From the NCBI GenBank assembly GCA_017550145.1, contig JAFZQG010000013.1, positions 1 to 64,000 on the forward strand: DNA of 64,000 bases, in the 5' to 3' direction. A model generated the notes under the pieces. That model made no database searches and was not told the origin of the DNA. It saw only the letters and a program-made list of their open reading frames with translations. Source of the stretch: Erysipelotrichaceae bacterium. GTDB taxonomy: Bacteria > Bacillota_I > Bacilli_A > Erysipelotrichales > Erysipelotrichaceae. The translations under genes were made by a program, and so were the position numbers. How positions within the stretch are numbered: the first letter of the stretch is position 1; each line of letters opens with the position of its first letter. This document shows, in pieces, positions 50,373-61,776 of the stretch.

Positions 50373-51575
50373 ATGCAAGAAAAAAAGAGATTCACATTCG
50401 GAGATAAGCGTGTGACGATAGCAGCCCTGATCCTGGTTGTTTTCGGATCTTTGATGATCGCTTCGGCCGAAATGGGAAACAGCGCCGGTGATACCGAATA
50501 TCTGACCGGTGTCATCTGGAGACAGGCGATCTTTGTCGTTGCCGGTATCCTCGTTTATTTTTTTCTTACCAATGTCAGAGTACAGAATTTCCGTCCGGTC
50601 TATTATACGATAGGCTATGTCATTCTTTTCGGTTTACTGCTCTTCTGCCGTCTGCAGGGTCAGATCAACGGCGCCTATGCCTGGATCAGGATCGGCCCGG
50701 GTATAACCGTTCAGCCTTCCGAATTCGCCAAGGTCTTTATGATCGCCTATGCCGGAAGAATTCTGGGCAGAGACCGTAAGGAAAAGAATGAAAGCAATTT
50801 CTTTGTCTTTATCGGTTTGGCTCTGGCTTTAGCAATTATTATACTGTTTATTCAGCACGACTTAGGTTCGGCTGTCGTCTATACGGTAATCTGTTACTGT
50901 GTCATCCTGATTCCTGATTATAAGGAAATAAGGAGATATCAGCGCATCATGATCCTGCTGATGGTCGCGGCATTGGGACTGGCTTTGTTTATTCTGAGTC
51001 CTCCGGTTACGGAGATAATGAAGAAACATGCGGACAACTATATGATCGGTCGTTTTTTAGCTGCAGCGGATCCGTTTTTATATCAGTATGACAATGGTTA
51101 CCACATCATCATGTCGCTGGTCAGTTTCGCCAACGGCGGACTGTTCGGACTGGGTTATGGCAATTCGATTCATAAATATATGAACTTCCCGAATCCTTCA
51201 AACGACTTCATTCTTCCGGTAATTGTGGAAGAACTGGGTATTGTGGGATTTACGGCTTTTATTCTGGCATACGGTGTGATGCTTTATCCGATCATCCAGG
51301 GTTCCTTCAGAAGCAGATATAATGTCTCCAAGATGACATTGCTGGGCGTCTTCGTTTATTTCGCCGCTCATTTTATTCTGAATGTCGGCGGTGTCAGCGG
51401 ATTGATCCCATTGACAGGTGTGCCTTTACTGATGATCAGTTCGGGCGGATCATCGCTGGTCGCTTCGATGGCTGCTCTGGGGCTGTGTCAGAATGAACTG
51501 ATGAAGATAAAAAAAGACAATGAGAGTAATAGCGGGAAAATACAAAAAAACACCGATAAAGACATTAGAGGGTGA
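50373..51575 (+). CDS. SEDS peptidoglycan glycosyltransferase (RodA/FtsW family)
   Basis: 400 residues, about ten membrane helices. Polymerises lipid II during elongation or division with a class B PBP. Signatures WIRIGPGITVQPSEFAKVFMI, NDFILPVIVEELGIVGF and PLLMISSGGSSLVASM are typical. A Lys/Asn-rich cytoplasmic tail follows. RodA and FtsW cannot be separated with confidence by eye. The 3' end overlaps rsmD by 56 bases in another frame. Leaderless-type start. Confidence 0.9.
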   Translation: MQEKKRFTFGDKRVTIAALILVVFGSLMIASAEMGNSAGDTEYLTGVIWRQAIFVVAGILVYFFLTNVRVQNFRPVYYTIGYVILFGLLLFCRLQGQINGAYAWIRIGPGITVQPSEFAKVFMIAYAGRILGRDRKEKNESNFFVFIGLALALAIIILFIQHDLGSAVVYTVICYCVILIPDYKEIRRYQRIMILLMVAALGLALFILSPPVTEIMKKHADNYMIGRFLAAADPFLYQYDNGYHIIMSLVSFANGGLFGLGYGNSIHKYMNFPNPSNDFILPVIVEELGIVGFTAFILAYGVMLYPIIQGSFRSRYNVSKMTLLGVFVYFAAHFILNVGGVSGLIPLTGVPLLMISSGGSSLVASMAALGLCQNELMKIKKDNESNSGKIQKNTDKDIRG

Positions 51576-52062
51576 GGATATAACCAGACCCACCAGGGAC
51601 ATGGTTAAGGAAGCACTGTTTTCCAGTATCGAGATCTATTCCGATACTTCTTTTCTTGATCTGTTTTCGGGATCGGGTTCGATCGGTATCGAGGCCTTAT
51701 CCAGAGGAGCTCAAAAAGTCGTCTTCAATGATCTGAATAAAGATGCGGTCAAAGTGATCAGAACCAATCTGGATAAAGTCCATGAGAACAGAGAAGTCTA
51801 TAATCTGGATTATCAGGAATGTCTGGCTAAACTTAAAGGTGAAAGCTTTGATTATATCTATTGCGATCCGCCATATAATTTCAAAGCCTATGAGGATATC
51901 TTTTTCTATGTGAACAGATACAGTATCTTAAACAGAAAAGGTATAATGATAATGGAAGTAAAAAAAGATACGGATCTTAAGGATGAGTATCTTGATATGC
52001 ATAAATATAAGGAAAAAAGATACGGCATCAGCAAACTGCTGTATTACAGGCAAGGAGATTAA
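51520..52062 (+). CDS. rsmD: 16S rRNA (guanine(966)-N2)-methyltransferase
   Basis: 180 residues. Methylates G966 of 16S rRNA using SAM. The N-terminal MRVIAGKYKKTPI is the family's standard start, which forces the 56-base overlap with the SEDS gene. TRPTRDMVKEALF, FLDLFSGSGSIGIEALSRGA and the DPPY motif (YCDPPYNF) are intact. Five bases upstream of coaD, the usual rsmD-coaD pair. Confidence 0.95.
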   Translation: MRVIAGKYKKTPIKTLEGEDITRPTRDMVKEALFSSIEIYSDTSFLDLFSGSGSIGIEALSRGAQKVVFNDLNKDAVKVIRTNLDKVHENREVYNLDYQECLAKLKGESFDYIYCDPPYNFKAYEDIFFYVNRYSILNRKGIMIMEVKKDTDLKDEYLDMHKYKEKRYGISKLLYYRQGD

Positions 52063-52067
52063 CTTAA

Positions 52068-52547
52068 ATGATCAAAGCAATCTATCCCGGAACATTCGAT
52101 CCGATTACCGTAGGTCATCTCGATGTGATCAAAAGAGCGGCAAAGGTCTATGATAAACTGATCATCGCCGTCATGGAGAATAAAAAGAAGACCTGCACCT
52201 TCTCAAAAGAAGAACGCAAGAAGATGATCGAGAAGTGTGTTAAGAATATCAAGAATGTCGAAGTGGTCGTCGGTGAAGGTCTGACCGTTGACCTGGCCAG
52301 AAAGAATAACTGCAAGATCATCGTCAGAGGCATCAGAGCCGTATCGGACTATGAATCGGAACTGGCATTGGCAACCGCCAACATGAATCTTGATGAAAAC
52401 ATTGAGACCGTCTTCATGGTTTCCAAACCCGAACTGTCCTTCCTTTCTTCTTCGATCGCCAAGGAGATCGCTTCCTTCAACGGAGATATCAAGGATTACA
52501 TTCCTTCAGCTATCATCAAGGAAGTTTCCAAAAAACTTTATAAGTAA
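52068..52547 (+). CDS. coaD: Phosphopantetheine adenylyltransferase
   Basis: 159 residues. Penultimate CoA step, transferring AMP to 4'-phosphopantetheine. YPGTFDPITVGHLDVIKRA with the T/H-x-G-H signature, RGIRAVSDYESELALA, and the C-terminal LSSSIAKEIASFNGD. SD AAGGAG. With coaE at 44436 the window holds both final CoA enzymes. Confidence 0.97.
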   Translation: MIKAIYPGTFDPITVGHLDVIKRAAKVYDKLIIAVMENKKKTCTFSKEERKKMIEKCVKNIKNVEVVVGEGLTVDLARKNNCKIIVRGIRAVSDYESELALATANMNLDENIETVFMVSKPELSFLSSSIAKEIASFNGDIKDYIPSAIIKEVSKKLYK

Positions 52548-52585
52548 TATATATCTTTATCAGATTATTTCAGGAGGTATAAAGA

Positions 52586-52876
52586 ATGAGCAAAAACAAT
52601 TATGTCTGTCCGTTCTGCGCAGCTGATTTAAGCAAGCAGGACGGCTTCAATCCATCTGAAAAATGGAAGTGTGCTTACTGCGGAAATGAGGTCTACATGA
52701 AATCAAGAATCAAAACAGGTACTGTAAATTCCGAAAGATTATGGAGAAAGGCTAAACCGGTTGCGGAGATCCTGGTCGGTCTGACAGTCTTGGCTATCGG
52801 GACAGCTGTTACGGCAGCGGAGTTCTTTATCAGAAAGAGCGAGAAGTCTGGTGAGATGGACATTGATAAACAGTAA
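52586..52876 (+). CDS. Small zinc-ribbon membrane protein, unknown
   Basis: 96 residues. Two CxxC knuckles (CPFC, CAYC) about 20 residues apart form a rubredoxin-like zinc ribbon, then a single membrane helix (AEILVGLTVLAIGTAVTAAEFF) and a charged tail. AGGAGG upstream. No family recognised. Likely a membrane-tethered cytoplasmic zinc ribbon. Own terminator directly after, before the heat-shock operon. Confidence 0.75.
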   Translation: MSKNNYVCPFCAADLSKQDGFNPSEKWKCAYCGNEVYMKSRIKTGTVNSERLWRKAKPVAEILVGLTVLAIGTAVTAAEFFIRKSEKSGEMDIDKQ

Positions 52877-52900
52877 AGGATTCTAAAAAACATGAGTGGA

Positions 52901-52927
52901 AATCGGTCTGAAACAGGCCGATTTTTT
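52901..52927 (+). terminator. Terminator before the hrcA operon
   Basis: Ten-pair stem AATCGGTCTG / CAGGCCGATT (one G-U), loop AAA, T run. Confidence 0.9.
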
Positions 52928-52951
52928 AATGGAAAAAAATAGTAAAAATTT

Positions 52952-52978
52952 TTAGCACTTATATGTTGACAGTGCTAA
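52952..52978 (+). promoter_or_regulatory. CIRCE element 1 of the hrcA operon
   Basis: TTAGCACTT, nine bases, CAGTGCTAA. The outermost seven or eight bases of each arm match consensus. Contains the -35 TTGACA. Confidence 0.92.
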
Positions 52979-52994
52979 AAGATTGTTGTATATT
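52966..52994 (+). promoter_or_regulatory. hrcA operon promoter
   Basis: -35 TTGACA (52966-52971), 17-base spacer, -10 TATATT (52989-52994). The -35 begins within the CIRCE spacer, as at groES. Confidence 0.9.
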
Positions 52995-52998
52995 ATTT

Positions 52999-53025
52999 TT
53001 AGCAGTAAAGCTAAAGGAGTGCTAA
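52999..53025 (+). promoter_or_regulatory. CIRCE-like element 2 of the hrcA operon
   Basis: TTAGCAGTA, nine bases, GAGTGCTAA: perfect right arm, left arm with two or three mismatches. Lies in the transcribed leader, ending three bases before GGAGGT. Centre-to-centre distance from element 1 is 47 bases. Confidence 0.75.
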
Positions 53026-53039
53026 AAGGAGGTGGCTAT

Positions 53040-54062
53040 ATGGCATTAACACAAAGAATGGTCGAAATCTTGAGAGCCATTGTTGATGAATTCGTATCGA
53101 CGGCCGAACCGGTCGGTTCCAAAACGCTTGTCGATAAATATGATCTGCCATATTCCAGTGCAACGATCAGGAATGATATGGCCACTCTGGAATCACTCGG
53201 TTATCTGGAGAAGCCGCATACTTCTGCCGGCCGTATTCCTTCCAATAAGGGTTATCAGTATTACTGTGAACATCTTCTGAAGAAGGAAATGGATGAGGAA
53301 GTGAAATATGCATTGGCTAATATCTTTGATCGCCGTTCTGCGAATATCGAAGATGCGATCAAGGAATCCTGCAAAATCGTTTCGGAAATGACCAATCTGG
53401 CTACCGGAATGCTCGGACCGGATGCCAAGAATCAGACGCTGGAATTCATTAAAGTCTTCCAGATCGATCCTAAGACAGCGGTGTGTGTCTTTATAACAAA
53501 TACGGGTCATACCGAAAACAAGACCTTCAATTTCCATGATGAGGTCACGATCGATGATATTCAGACCTGTACCGATATTCTCAACGACAGATTAAAGGGT
53601 ACACCGATTCACACATTACCGGAAAAGCTGGAATCACTGAAACCGATTCTGACCAAATCCGTACAGCGCTTTGAAATGCTGTATAACGCCTTTGCGGGTG
53701 CTTTCGTTAAGTTTGCCTCAGAGACACTTTATTTCGATGGCACCAGCAATATGATGTATCAGCCGGAATATGCGGATGTCGAGAAACTGAAGGAACTGAC
53801 CAAGTTCTTCGATGATTCGAAGCTGTTCAGAAGCCTGGTTGACCGCCAGACGACCGGTCAGGATGTCGTAGCGGTAACACCTAAAGGAACCGAGCTGGTC
53901 TGGAAGGATGACATTGCCATCGTATCCAGCGAGATAAAAATCTCGGATAATCCGGATGAAAATGCGCGTCTGATGGTTGTCGGACCGCGTCGAATGGAAT
54001 ACAGCCGTGTCGTTAACTTACTTGATTTTATCTGTAAGGAAATCGAGGACATGTTCCATTAG
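53040..54062 (+). CDS. hrcA: Heat-inducible transcription repressor HrcA
   Basis: 340 residues. Binds CIRCE operators and is kept active by GroEL. N-terminal winged helix MVEILRAIVDEFVSTAEPVGSKTL, with YSSATIRNDMATLESLGYLEKPHTSAGRIPSNKGYQYY characteristic of the family. The start at 53040 is set by GGAGGT; the frame extends upstream through the promoter. All four CIRCE sites in the window are its expected targets. Confidence 0.97.
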   Translation: MALTQRMVEILRAIVDEFVSTAEPVGSKTLVDKYDLPYSSATIRNDMATLESLGYLEKPHTSAGRIPSNKGYQYYCEHLLKKEMDEEVKYALANIFDRRSANIEDAIKESCKIVSEMTNLATGMLGPDAKNQTLEFIKVFQIDPKTAVCVFITNTGHTENKTFNFHDEVTIDDIQTCTDILNDRLKGTPIHTLPEKLESLKPILTKSVQRFEMLYNAFAGAFVKFASETLYFDGTSNMMYQPEYADVEKLKELTKFFDDSKLFRSLVDRQTTGQDVVAVTPKGTELVWKDDIAIVSSEIKISDNPDENARLMVVGPRRMEYSRVVNLLDFICKEIEDMFH

Positions 54063-54073
54063 AAAGGAAGATT

Positions 54074-56531
<2,458 letters not shown>

Positions 56532-56570
56532 TTAATTAAAAGTATTTAATAAAAAAGAAAGGGAGGTATT

Positions 56571-57707
56571 ATGGCCGACAAACGCGATTATTATGAGGTC
56601 TTGGGTATATCCAAGGGTGCGAGTGATGACGAAATAAAAAAAGCTTACCGTAAGTTGGCTAAGAAATATCACCCGGATGTAAACAAAGAACCTGATGCGG
56701 AAGCCAAATTCAAGGAAATAAACGAAGCTTATGAAGTCCTTTCCGATCCGCAGAAGAAAGCGACATATGACCAGTTCGGTCATGCGGGAATGGACGGATT
56801 CTCTTCGGGTGGATTCTCTTCAGGTTTCGGCGGAATGGATATGGATGATCTCGGAGATATCTTCTCAAGCTTCATGGGAGGCATGGGAGGATTCTCCGGA
56901 TTCAACTTCGGCGGCAATTCTTCATCCAGAAGAAACGGACCGATCAAAGGCGATAACCGTTATATGACCCTCGAGATCGATTTTCTCGATGCGGTTCATG
57001 GTGTCGATAAACTGATCAATATTACCGTTGATAAGAAATGTGATCACTGCGACGGCACAGGTGCTGCCAGCAAGTCTGATATCGAGACCTGTTCAACCTG
57101 CCGCGGTTCGGGAAGAGTCATGAGACAATCCCGTACACCGTTTGGCGTAATCCAGCAGCAGTCAGTCTGTCCGGATTGTCACGGTACAGGCAAGCGTATC
57201 AAGAAAGGCTGCCCATACTGTAACGGACAGGGCTATAACACGGTCAAGGAACAGGTCGAAGTTACGATCCCGGCCGGTATCAATTCCGGTCAGCAGGTCA
57301 GACTGGCAGGCTATGGCGAGCGCGGTGAAAACGGCGGTCCAAATGGCGATCTTTACATCGAAGTAAGAGTCAGACCGCATAAGTACTTCCGCCGTGACGG
57401 AAACAATATCTACATTACTGTTCCGATCTCATCGGTCGATGCGACGCTCGGAACAAGTGTTGATATTCCTACAGCCTATGGTGATGTTGAACTGACGATT
57501 CCTGCGGGAACACAGCCTGGTCAGCAGTTAAGAATAAAGGGTTACGGAATCAAGGATTTACGGACCAAGAACGTCGGTGACCAGTATGTGGAAGTTCAGA
57601 TCGAGATCCCGCGAAAACTCACCAGAGAAGAACGGGAACTGTACGAAAAGCTTTCCACGCATAAAAAGGAAAGTGTATTCGAAAAATTCAAAAAAGCTTT
57701 TAAGTAG
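56571..57707 (+). CDS. dnaJ: Chaperone DnaJ (Hsp40, type I)
   Basis: 378 residues. J domain with HPD (KKYHPDVN), Gly/Phe-rich linker (repeated [10 protein letters not shown]), four CxxCxGxG zinc repeats ([32 protein letters not shown]) and the C-terminal substrate domains. Stimulates DnaK ATPase and delivers substrates. GGAGG upstream. Its stop codon lies in a GAAA-capped hairpin preceding the clpB CIRCE. Confidence 0.98.
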   Translation: MADKRDYYEVLGISKGASDDEIKKAYRKLAKKYHPDVNKEPDAEAKFKEINEAYEVLSDPQKKATYDQFGHAGMDGFSSGGFSSGFGGMDMDDLGDIFSSFMGGMGGFSGFNFGGNSSSRRNGPIKGDNRYMTLEIDFLDAVHGVDKLINITVDKKCDHCDGTGAASKSDIETCSTCRGSGRVMRQSRTPFGVIQQQSVCPDCHGTGKRIKKGCPYCNGQGYNTVKEQVEVTIPAGINSGQQVRLAGYGERGENGGPNGDLYIEVRVRPHKYFRRDGNNIYITVPISSVDATLGTSVDIPTAYGDVELTIPAGTQPGQQLRIKGYGIKDLRTKNVGDQYVEVQIEIPRKLTREERELYEKLSTHKKESVFEKFKKAFK

Positions 57708-57721
57708 GGAAACCTACTTAA
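57700..57721 (+). other. GAAA-capped hairpin containing the dnaJ stop codon
   Basis: Nine-base perfect stem TTAAGTAGG / CCTACTTAA with a GAAA loop. It is followed by A rather than T on the plus strand, so it is not a normal terminator. It may attenuate, protect or mark a processing site between dnaJ and clpB. Confidence 0.55.
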
Positions 57722-57735
57722 AAAAATACATTTGA

Positions 57736-57762
57736 TTAGCACTCATAATTAAAAAGTGCTAA
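57736..57762 (+). promoter_or_regulatory. CIRCE element of clpB
   Basis: TTAGCACTC, nine bases, AAGTGCTAA (one mismatch). It ends one base before GGAGG and 12 bases before the clpB ATG. I see no convincing promoter hexamers around it. Confidence 0.9.
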
Positions 57763-57774
57763 AGGAGGTATCAT

Positions 57775-60333
57775 ATGAATCCTGAACTGATGACAGAAAA
57801 ACTGCAGGAAATCCTGATGAAAGCCTTGAGTATCTGCAAGGAAAACGCCAATCCGGAATTAAGTTCCGAACATATGATGGCTGCTTTTCTGAGCGAACCG
57901 GATATCATCGATATGTTGAACAGTTTTAAAACAGACATAAACAAGCTTGTCAGTATCGATGATCAGTATCTTTCAAGATTACCGGTCTCTGATTCGGTAG
58001 AAAATCCGAGCATCGAAAGATATCTGTATAATGCCTATAACGAGGCTTTGAATAAATCCAAACAGCGTAAAGATAAATACATTTCAATGTTTGATATGTT
58101 TATCGCTACACTGTTCAACAATTCTTCCGTCTGTGAAGATATGCGTAAATTCTGCGGGTTCTCCCGCAATGATATCGAAGATAGATACAGTATAGAAAGG
58201 GGTGGTACTATGATCAACAACAAAGAAGATGAAAACAACCTCAATCCATTGAAGAAATACGGACGTAACCTCGTCGATGATGTCAGAAACGGCAAGATCG
58301 ATCCGGTCATCGGACGTGATGATGAGATACGTAGAGTTATCGAGATTCTTTCCCGTAAGACCAAAAACAATCCGGTCCTGATCGGTGAACCTGGTGTCGG
58401 TAAGACCGCTATCGTTGAAGGACTGGCCTGGCGTATCTTTAATAATGATGTGCCATTAGGGTTAAAGGACAAGGATCTGATCGAACTGGATATGGGTTCA
58501 CTGATTGCGGGTGCGAAATACCGTGGTGAATTCGAAGAGCGTTTAAAAGCTGTCCTGAAAGAAATTGAAAATGCCAATGGCAAAATTATCTTATTCATCG
58601 ATGAGATCCATAATCTGGTCGGTGCCGGAAAGACTGAAGGCGCAATGGATGCGGCCAACCTGCTCAAACCGATGCTGGCAAGAGGAGAATTAAGATGTAT
58701 CGGTGCTACAACTTTTGATGAGTACCGTAAATATATCGAAAAAGACTCCGCACTGGAAAGAAGATTCCAGAAGGTTTCAGTCGATGAACCGAGTGTCGAA
58801 GATACGATTTCGATCCTGCGTGGACTGAAAGACCGTTTCGAAGCCCATCACGGTGTCAAGATCAAGGATGATGCGATCATCGCAGCTGCATCTTTATCCA
58901 ACCGCTATATTTCCGACCGTTTCCTGCCGGATAAGGCTATCGACCTGATTGATGAAGCCTGTGCTTCTACCCGAGTTGAAATGGATTCCAAACCGGTCGA
59001 ACTGGATGAACTGACCAGAAAGATCGATACGCTGGAAATCGAAAAGATCTCTTTGAAGAAAGAAACCGAAGATGAAAAAGCCCAGAAACGTCTGGAAGAA
59101 CTGGACAAGGATCTGGAAGCATTAAAAGAGAAGAAGAAATTCCTTGATGAACGCTGGCTGAAGGAAAAAGATGATTTAAGCAAGATCAAGGAAATCAAGG
59201 AAGAACTTGAAAGAGCCAAACTGGAAATGTCCGATGCGCAGAACAATGCGGACTATGAGAAAGCTTCCAAACTGCAGTATGAAACGATTCCGAGTCTGGA
59301 AAAGAAGATCAGCGAACTTTCAAATGATGACGAAGAAGGCAGAATGCTTTCAGAAGTAGTCGATGAACAGTCGATTGCGAAAGTGGTAGCTAAATGGACA
59401 CACATTGATGTATCCAAACTGATGTCTTCAGAAAGAGAAAAGCTCTTACATCTTAAAGATAAGTTATCCGAAAGAGTAGTCGGACAGGATAAGGCATTAG
59501 GACTTGTTTCCGATGCGATCTTAAGATCAAAAGCTCAGGTTTCCGATACCAACAGACCGATCGGTTCATTCATGTTCCTAGGTCCGACCGGTGTCGGTAA
59601 GACCGAAGTAGCCAAAGCTTTGGCTGAACAGTTATTTGATGATGAGACAAAGATCGTCAGGATCGATATGTCCGAATACATGGAGAAGTTCTCTGTTTCT
59701 AGACTGATCGGTGCTCCTCCAGGATATGTCGGATATGAAGAGGGCGGACAGCTGACTGAAGCAGTCAGAAGAAAACCTTATTCGATTGTCCTGCTGGATG
59801 AAATCGAGAAGGCTCATCCGGATGTGTTCAATATTCTGTTACAGATCCTTGATGACGGACGTATTACCGATTCCAAGGGTGTGACAGTCGACTTTAAGAA
59901 TACGATCATTATCATGACTTCCAACCTCGGTTCCGAATACGCATTTGAAGAAGATGAGGAAAAGAAACAGAAGGAATATGAAGAGATCGTTAAGATGACT
60001 TTCAAACCGGAATTCATCAACCGTGTCGATGAGATCATTGTCTTCAATCCGCTTGATCAGCAGATGATCGAAAAGGTTGCGGAAAAGTTCCTCAACATTC
60101 TCAAGAAGAGACTTGCCGAATCCGATATTGAACTGGAAGTAAGCGATAATGCCATGAAGAAGATCGTGGAATGCGGTTTTGATGAGACTTATGGAGCAAG
60201 ACCGATGAAACGTCATATTCAGCGTGCTGTCGAATCTCCGGTAGCTAAATTCCTTTTAGAGAATTATGATGCCAGAAAGATTCTGGTCGATGTCGAAAAC
60301 GATGAATACGTCGTTAAAAGAAATGATCAATAA
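57775..60333 (+). CDS. clpB: Disaggregase ClpB
   Basis: 852 residues. AAA+ disaggregase acting with DnaK. N-domain 1-145 (divergent), first AAA+ with GEPGVGKTA and [15 protein letters not shown], a full coiled-coil M domain (about 400-520) that distinguishes ClpB from ClpC/ClpA, and second AAA+ with [16 protein letters not shown] and [20 protein letters not shown]. No ClpP-binding IGF-type loop seen. Carries its own CIRCE. A strong internal ribosome site precedes Met146. Confidence 0.96.
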   Translation: MNPELMTEKLQEILMKALSICKENANPELSSEHMMAAFLSEPDIIDMLNSFKTDINKLVSIDDQYLSRLPVSDSVENPSIERYLYNAYNEALNKSKQRKDKYISMFDMFIATLFNNSSVCEDMRKFCGFSRNDIEDRYSIERGGTMINNKEDENNLNPLKKYGRNLVDDVRNGKIDPVIGRDDEIRRVIEILSRKTKNNPVLIGEPGVGKTAIVEGLAWRIFNNDVPLGLKDKDLIELDMGSLIAGAKYRGEFEERLKAVLKEIENANGKIILFIDEIHNLVGAGKTEGAMDAANLLKPMLARGELRCIGATTFDEYRKYIEKDSALERRFQKVSVDEPSVEDTISILRGLKDRFEAHHGVKIKDDAIIAAASLSNRYISDRFLPDKAIDLIDEACASTRVEMDSKPVELDELTRKIDTLEIEKISLKKETEDEKAQKRLEELDKDLEALKEKKKFLDERWLKEKDDLSKIKEIKEELERAKLEMSDAQNNADYEKASKLQYETIPSLEKKISELSNDDEEGRMLSEVVDEQSIAKVVAKWTHIDVSKLMSSEREKLLHLKDKLSERVVGQDKALGLVSDAILRSKAQVSDTNRPIGSFMFLGPTGVGKTEVAKALAEQLFDDETKIVRIDMSEYMEKFSVSRLIGAPPGYVGYEEGGQLTEAVRRKPYSIVLLDEIEKAHPDVFNILLQILDDGRITDSKGVTVDFKNTIIIMTSNLGSEYAFEEDEEKKQKEYEEIVKMTFKPEFINRVDEIIVFNPLDQQMIEKVAEKFLNILKKRLAESDIELEVSDNAMKKIVECGFDETYGARPMKRHIQRAVESPVAKFLLENYDARKILVDVENDEYVVKRNDQ
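58196..58212 (+). promoter_or_regulatory. Internal ribosome-binding site and start within clpB
   Basis: AAAGGGGTGG followed after four bases by the in-frame ATG of Met146, at the junction of the N-domain and first AAA+ domain. This position parallels the known internal start of E. coli ClpB near residue 149, which makes a form without the N-domain. Confidence 0.6.
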
Positions 60334-60337
60334 TTTG

Positions 60338-60363
60338 AAAGAGGGCCTAATAAGCCCTCTTTA
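60338..60363 (+). terminator. Terminator of clpB
   Basis: Nine-base stem AAAGAGGGC / GCCCTCTTT with a seven-base loop. Confidence 0.88.
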
Positions 60364-60372
60364 TTAACGTAT

Positions 60373-60396
60373 GAAAAAAGAGCTTTCTGAGCTCTT
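60373..60396 (-). terminator. Terminator of the cold-shock gene
   Basis: On the minus strand, AAGAGCT-CAGAA-AGCTCTT followed by TTTT. Overlaps the stop codon. Confidence 0.88.
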
Positions 60397-60598
60397 ATTC
60401 ACTAACCTTTTTTACATTGGCAGCCTGAGGACCCTTAGGACCATCATTCACGTCATATTCAACAGCCTGGCCTTCATCTAATGATTTGAAACCATCGGAT
60501 AGAATTGCTGAGAAATGAACAAATACTTCTTTGCCATCATCTCCAGTGATAAAGCCATAACCTTTAGCGTCGTTAAACCACTTAACTTTACCTGTCAT
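60395..60598 (-). CDS. cspA: Cold-shock protein (CspA family)
   Basis: 67 residues, single cold-shock domain. RNA-binding motifs KGYGFIT (RNP1) and VFVHFSAI (RNP2) are complete, and the start [13 protein letters not shown] is canonical. Acts as an RNA chaperone preventing secondary structure at low temperature. AAGGGG precedes the start. Promoter at 60635-60663 gives a short leader of about 30 bases, not the long leader of E. coli cspA. Confidence 0.96.
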   Translation of the reverse strand: MTGKVKWFNDAKGYGFITGDDGKEVFVHFSAILSDGFKSLDEGQAVEYDVNDGPKGPQAANVKKVSE

Positions 60599-60634
60599 AT
60601 AACCCCTTTACTAGCAAAAAATATATGCAATTTA

Positions 60635-60663
60635 ATCTTAAATCTTTTTACTAGTGAATGCAA
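60635..60663 (-). promoter_or_regulatory. Promoter of cspA
   Basis: Minus-strand -35 TTGCAT (60658-60663), 17-base spacer, -10 TAAGAT (60635-60640). A CTAGTAAA repeat lies within the spacer and again next to the SD. Confidence 0.6.
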
Positions 60664-60754
60664 TGAATTTTCCGAAAAAAAGTACTATCTAGTATGATTT
60701 CTCACTCATGTTTATAGAGTGACAACTTTGCGTTTCAAACAAAACGATAATGTA

Positions 60755-60760
60755 TAATGA
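60755..60760 (+). promoter_or_regulatory. -10 element of the S66 peptidase gene
   Basis: TATAAT 18 bases before the ATG, with AGGAG between. A short but SD-bearing leader. Confidence 0.5.
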
Positions 60761-60778
60761 AACCAGGAGAAGTGAAAT

Positions 60779-61756
60779 ATGTTTTATCCTCAATTCATAA
60801 AGAAAAACGAAACTATCGGAATCTGTGCACCAAGCGCCGGTGTCGGAAAAAAGATCGATGATTACAAGGAAGCACTTAAGGTGCTGCGTTCAAGAGGCTA
60901 TAAGATCAAGGAAACAGCTTCGGTCAGAAGAAATAATGTCCGCTCGACTACGGCGAAAAAAAGAGCGAAAGAACTTGACGAACTTGTATTGGACAAGAAA
61001 GTTAAGCACATCATGTGCGCAGCCGGCGGAGACTTCATGCTGGAGATGATGCCGTATGTTGATTTTGATCATATAAAAGAAAATCCGAAATGGATTTCCG
61101 GAATGTCAGATCCGACTAACATCCTTTATACTGTCACTACGAAACTTGATATCGCTACATTATATGGCCGTAACGGCGGCAGTTTTGATATCGAATCATC
61201 TCCATCACAGGAAACGTTTCTGAATTTTGTCGACGGTAAGATAAAGACTCAACATTCCTATAAGAAATATATTGCTTTTCTGGATATGATCAATGAAATC
61301 GATAATTATCAGGATGTGAAATGGGTCGCAAAGGAACCGATGGAAATAAAGGGAAGACTGATCGGGGGCTGTCTTGAATCGATTGAGAAACTGATCGGTA
61401 CAGATTTGGATTATACGAATCAATTCATAGAAAAATATAAAGATGACGGTATCGTCTGGTATTTCGATATATTTGATATGTCATCCTATAATTTCTATCT
61501 GACACTGATGCAGTTTGAAAATGCCGGCTGGTTCAGATATTGCAAAGGTGTGCTGATCGGCAGGGTATGTTTCCCGAGAGTCGAAGATAAGAAACTGGAT
61601 TATATAAAAGCCGCAGATAAGGTATTAAAAGATATCCCGCATATCTGTGAAATGGATATCGGCCATACCGCTCCGAATATGACATTAATTAACGGAGCTC
61701 TGGCTGACGTTAAATATAAAGACGGAAAAGGAAGTATCAGTTTCAAATTAAAATAG
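60779..61756 (+). CDS. S66-family peptidase (LD-carboxypeptidase/MccF-like)
   Basis: 325 residues. N-terminal TIGICAPSAG, MCAAGGDFMLEM, and the nucleophile elbow ISGMSDPT with Ser110. Catalytic Glu in GGCLESIEKL and His in DIGHTAPNMTLING complete the Ser-Glu-His triad. S66 enzymes either trim peptidoglycan tetrapeptides or cleave the peptidyl-nucleotide antibiotic microcin C. The MSD-P-T-N variant and the size lean toward the MccF-like branch, but this is not certain. Convergent with the threonine aldolase gene, sharing a terminator. Confidence 0.87.
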   Translation: MFYPQFIKKNETIGICAPSAGVGKKIDDYKEALKVLRSRGYKIKETASVRRNNVRSTTAKKRAKELDELVLDKKVKHIMCAAGGDFMLEMMPYVDFDHIKENPKWISGMSDPTNILYTVTTKLDIATLYGRNGGSFDIESSPSQETFLNFVDGKIKTQHSYKKYIAFLDMINEIDNYQDVKWVAKEPMEIKGRLIGGCLESIEKLIGTDLDYTNQFIEKYKDDGIVWYFDIFDMSSYNFYLTLMQFENAGWFRYCKGVLIGRVCFPRVEDKKLDYIKAADKVLKDIPHICEMDIGHTAPNMTLINGALADVKYKDGKGSISFKLK

Positions 61757-61776
61757 AACCTAGACGGTTCTATTTT
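61752..61776. terminator. Bidirectional terminator between the S66 peptidase and threonine aldolase genes
   Basis: Nine-base stem AATAGAACC / GGTTCTATT with loop TAGAC. It contains the stop codons of both convergent genes. Confidence 0.85.

Noticed and set aside
52979..53039. Longer HrcA start upstream
   Set aside because: It would place the start within the promoter and CIRCE; the ATG at 53040 has GGAGGT.
57700..57721. Hairpin after dnaJ as a rho-independent terminator
   Set aside because: No T run follows on the plus strand, and there is no minus-strand gene to terminate.
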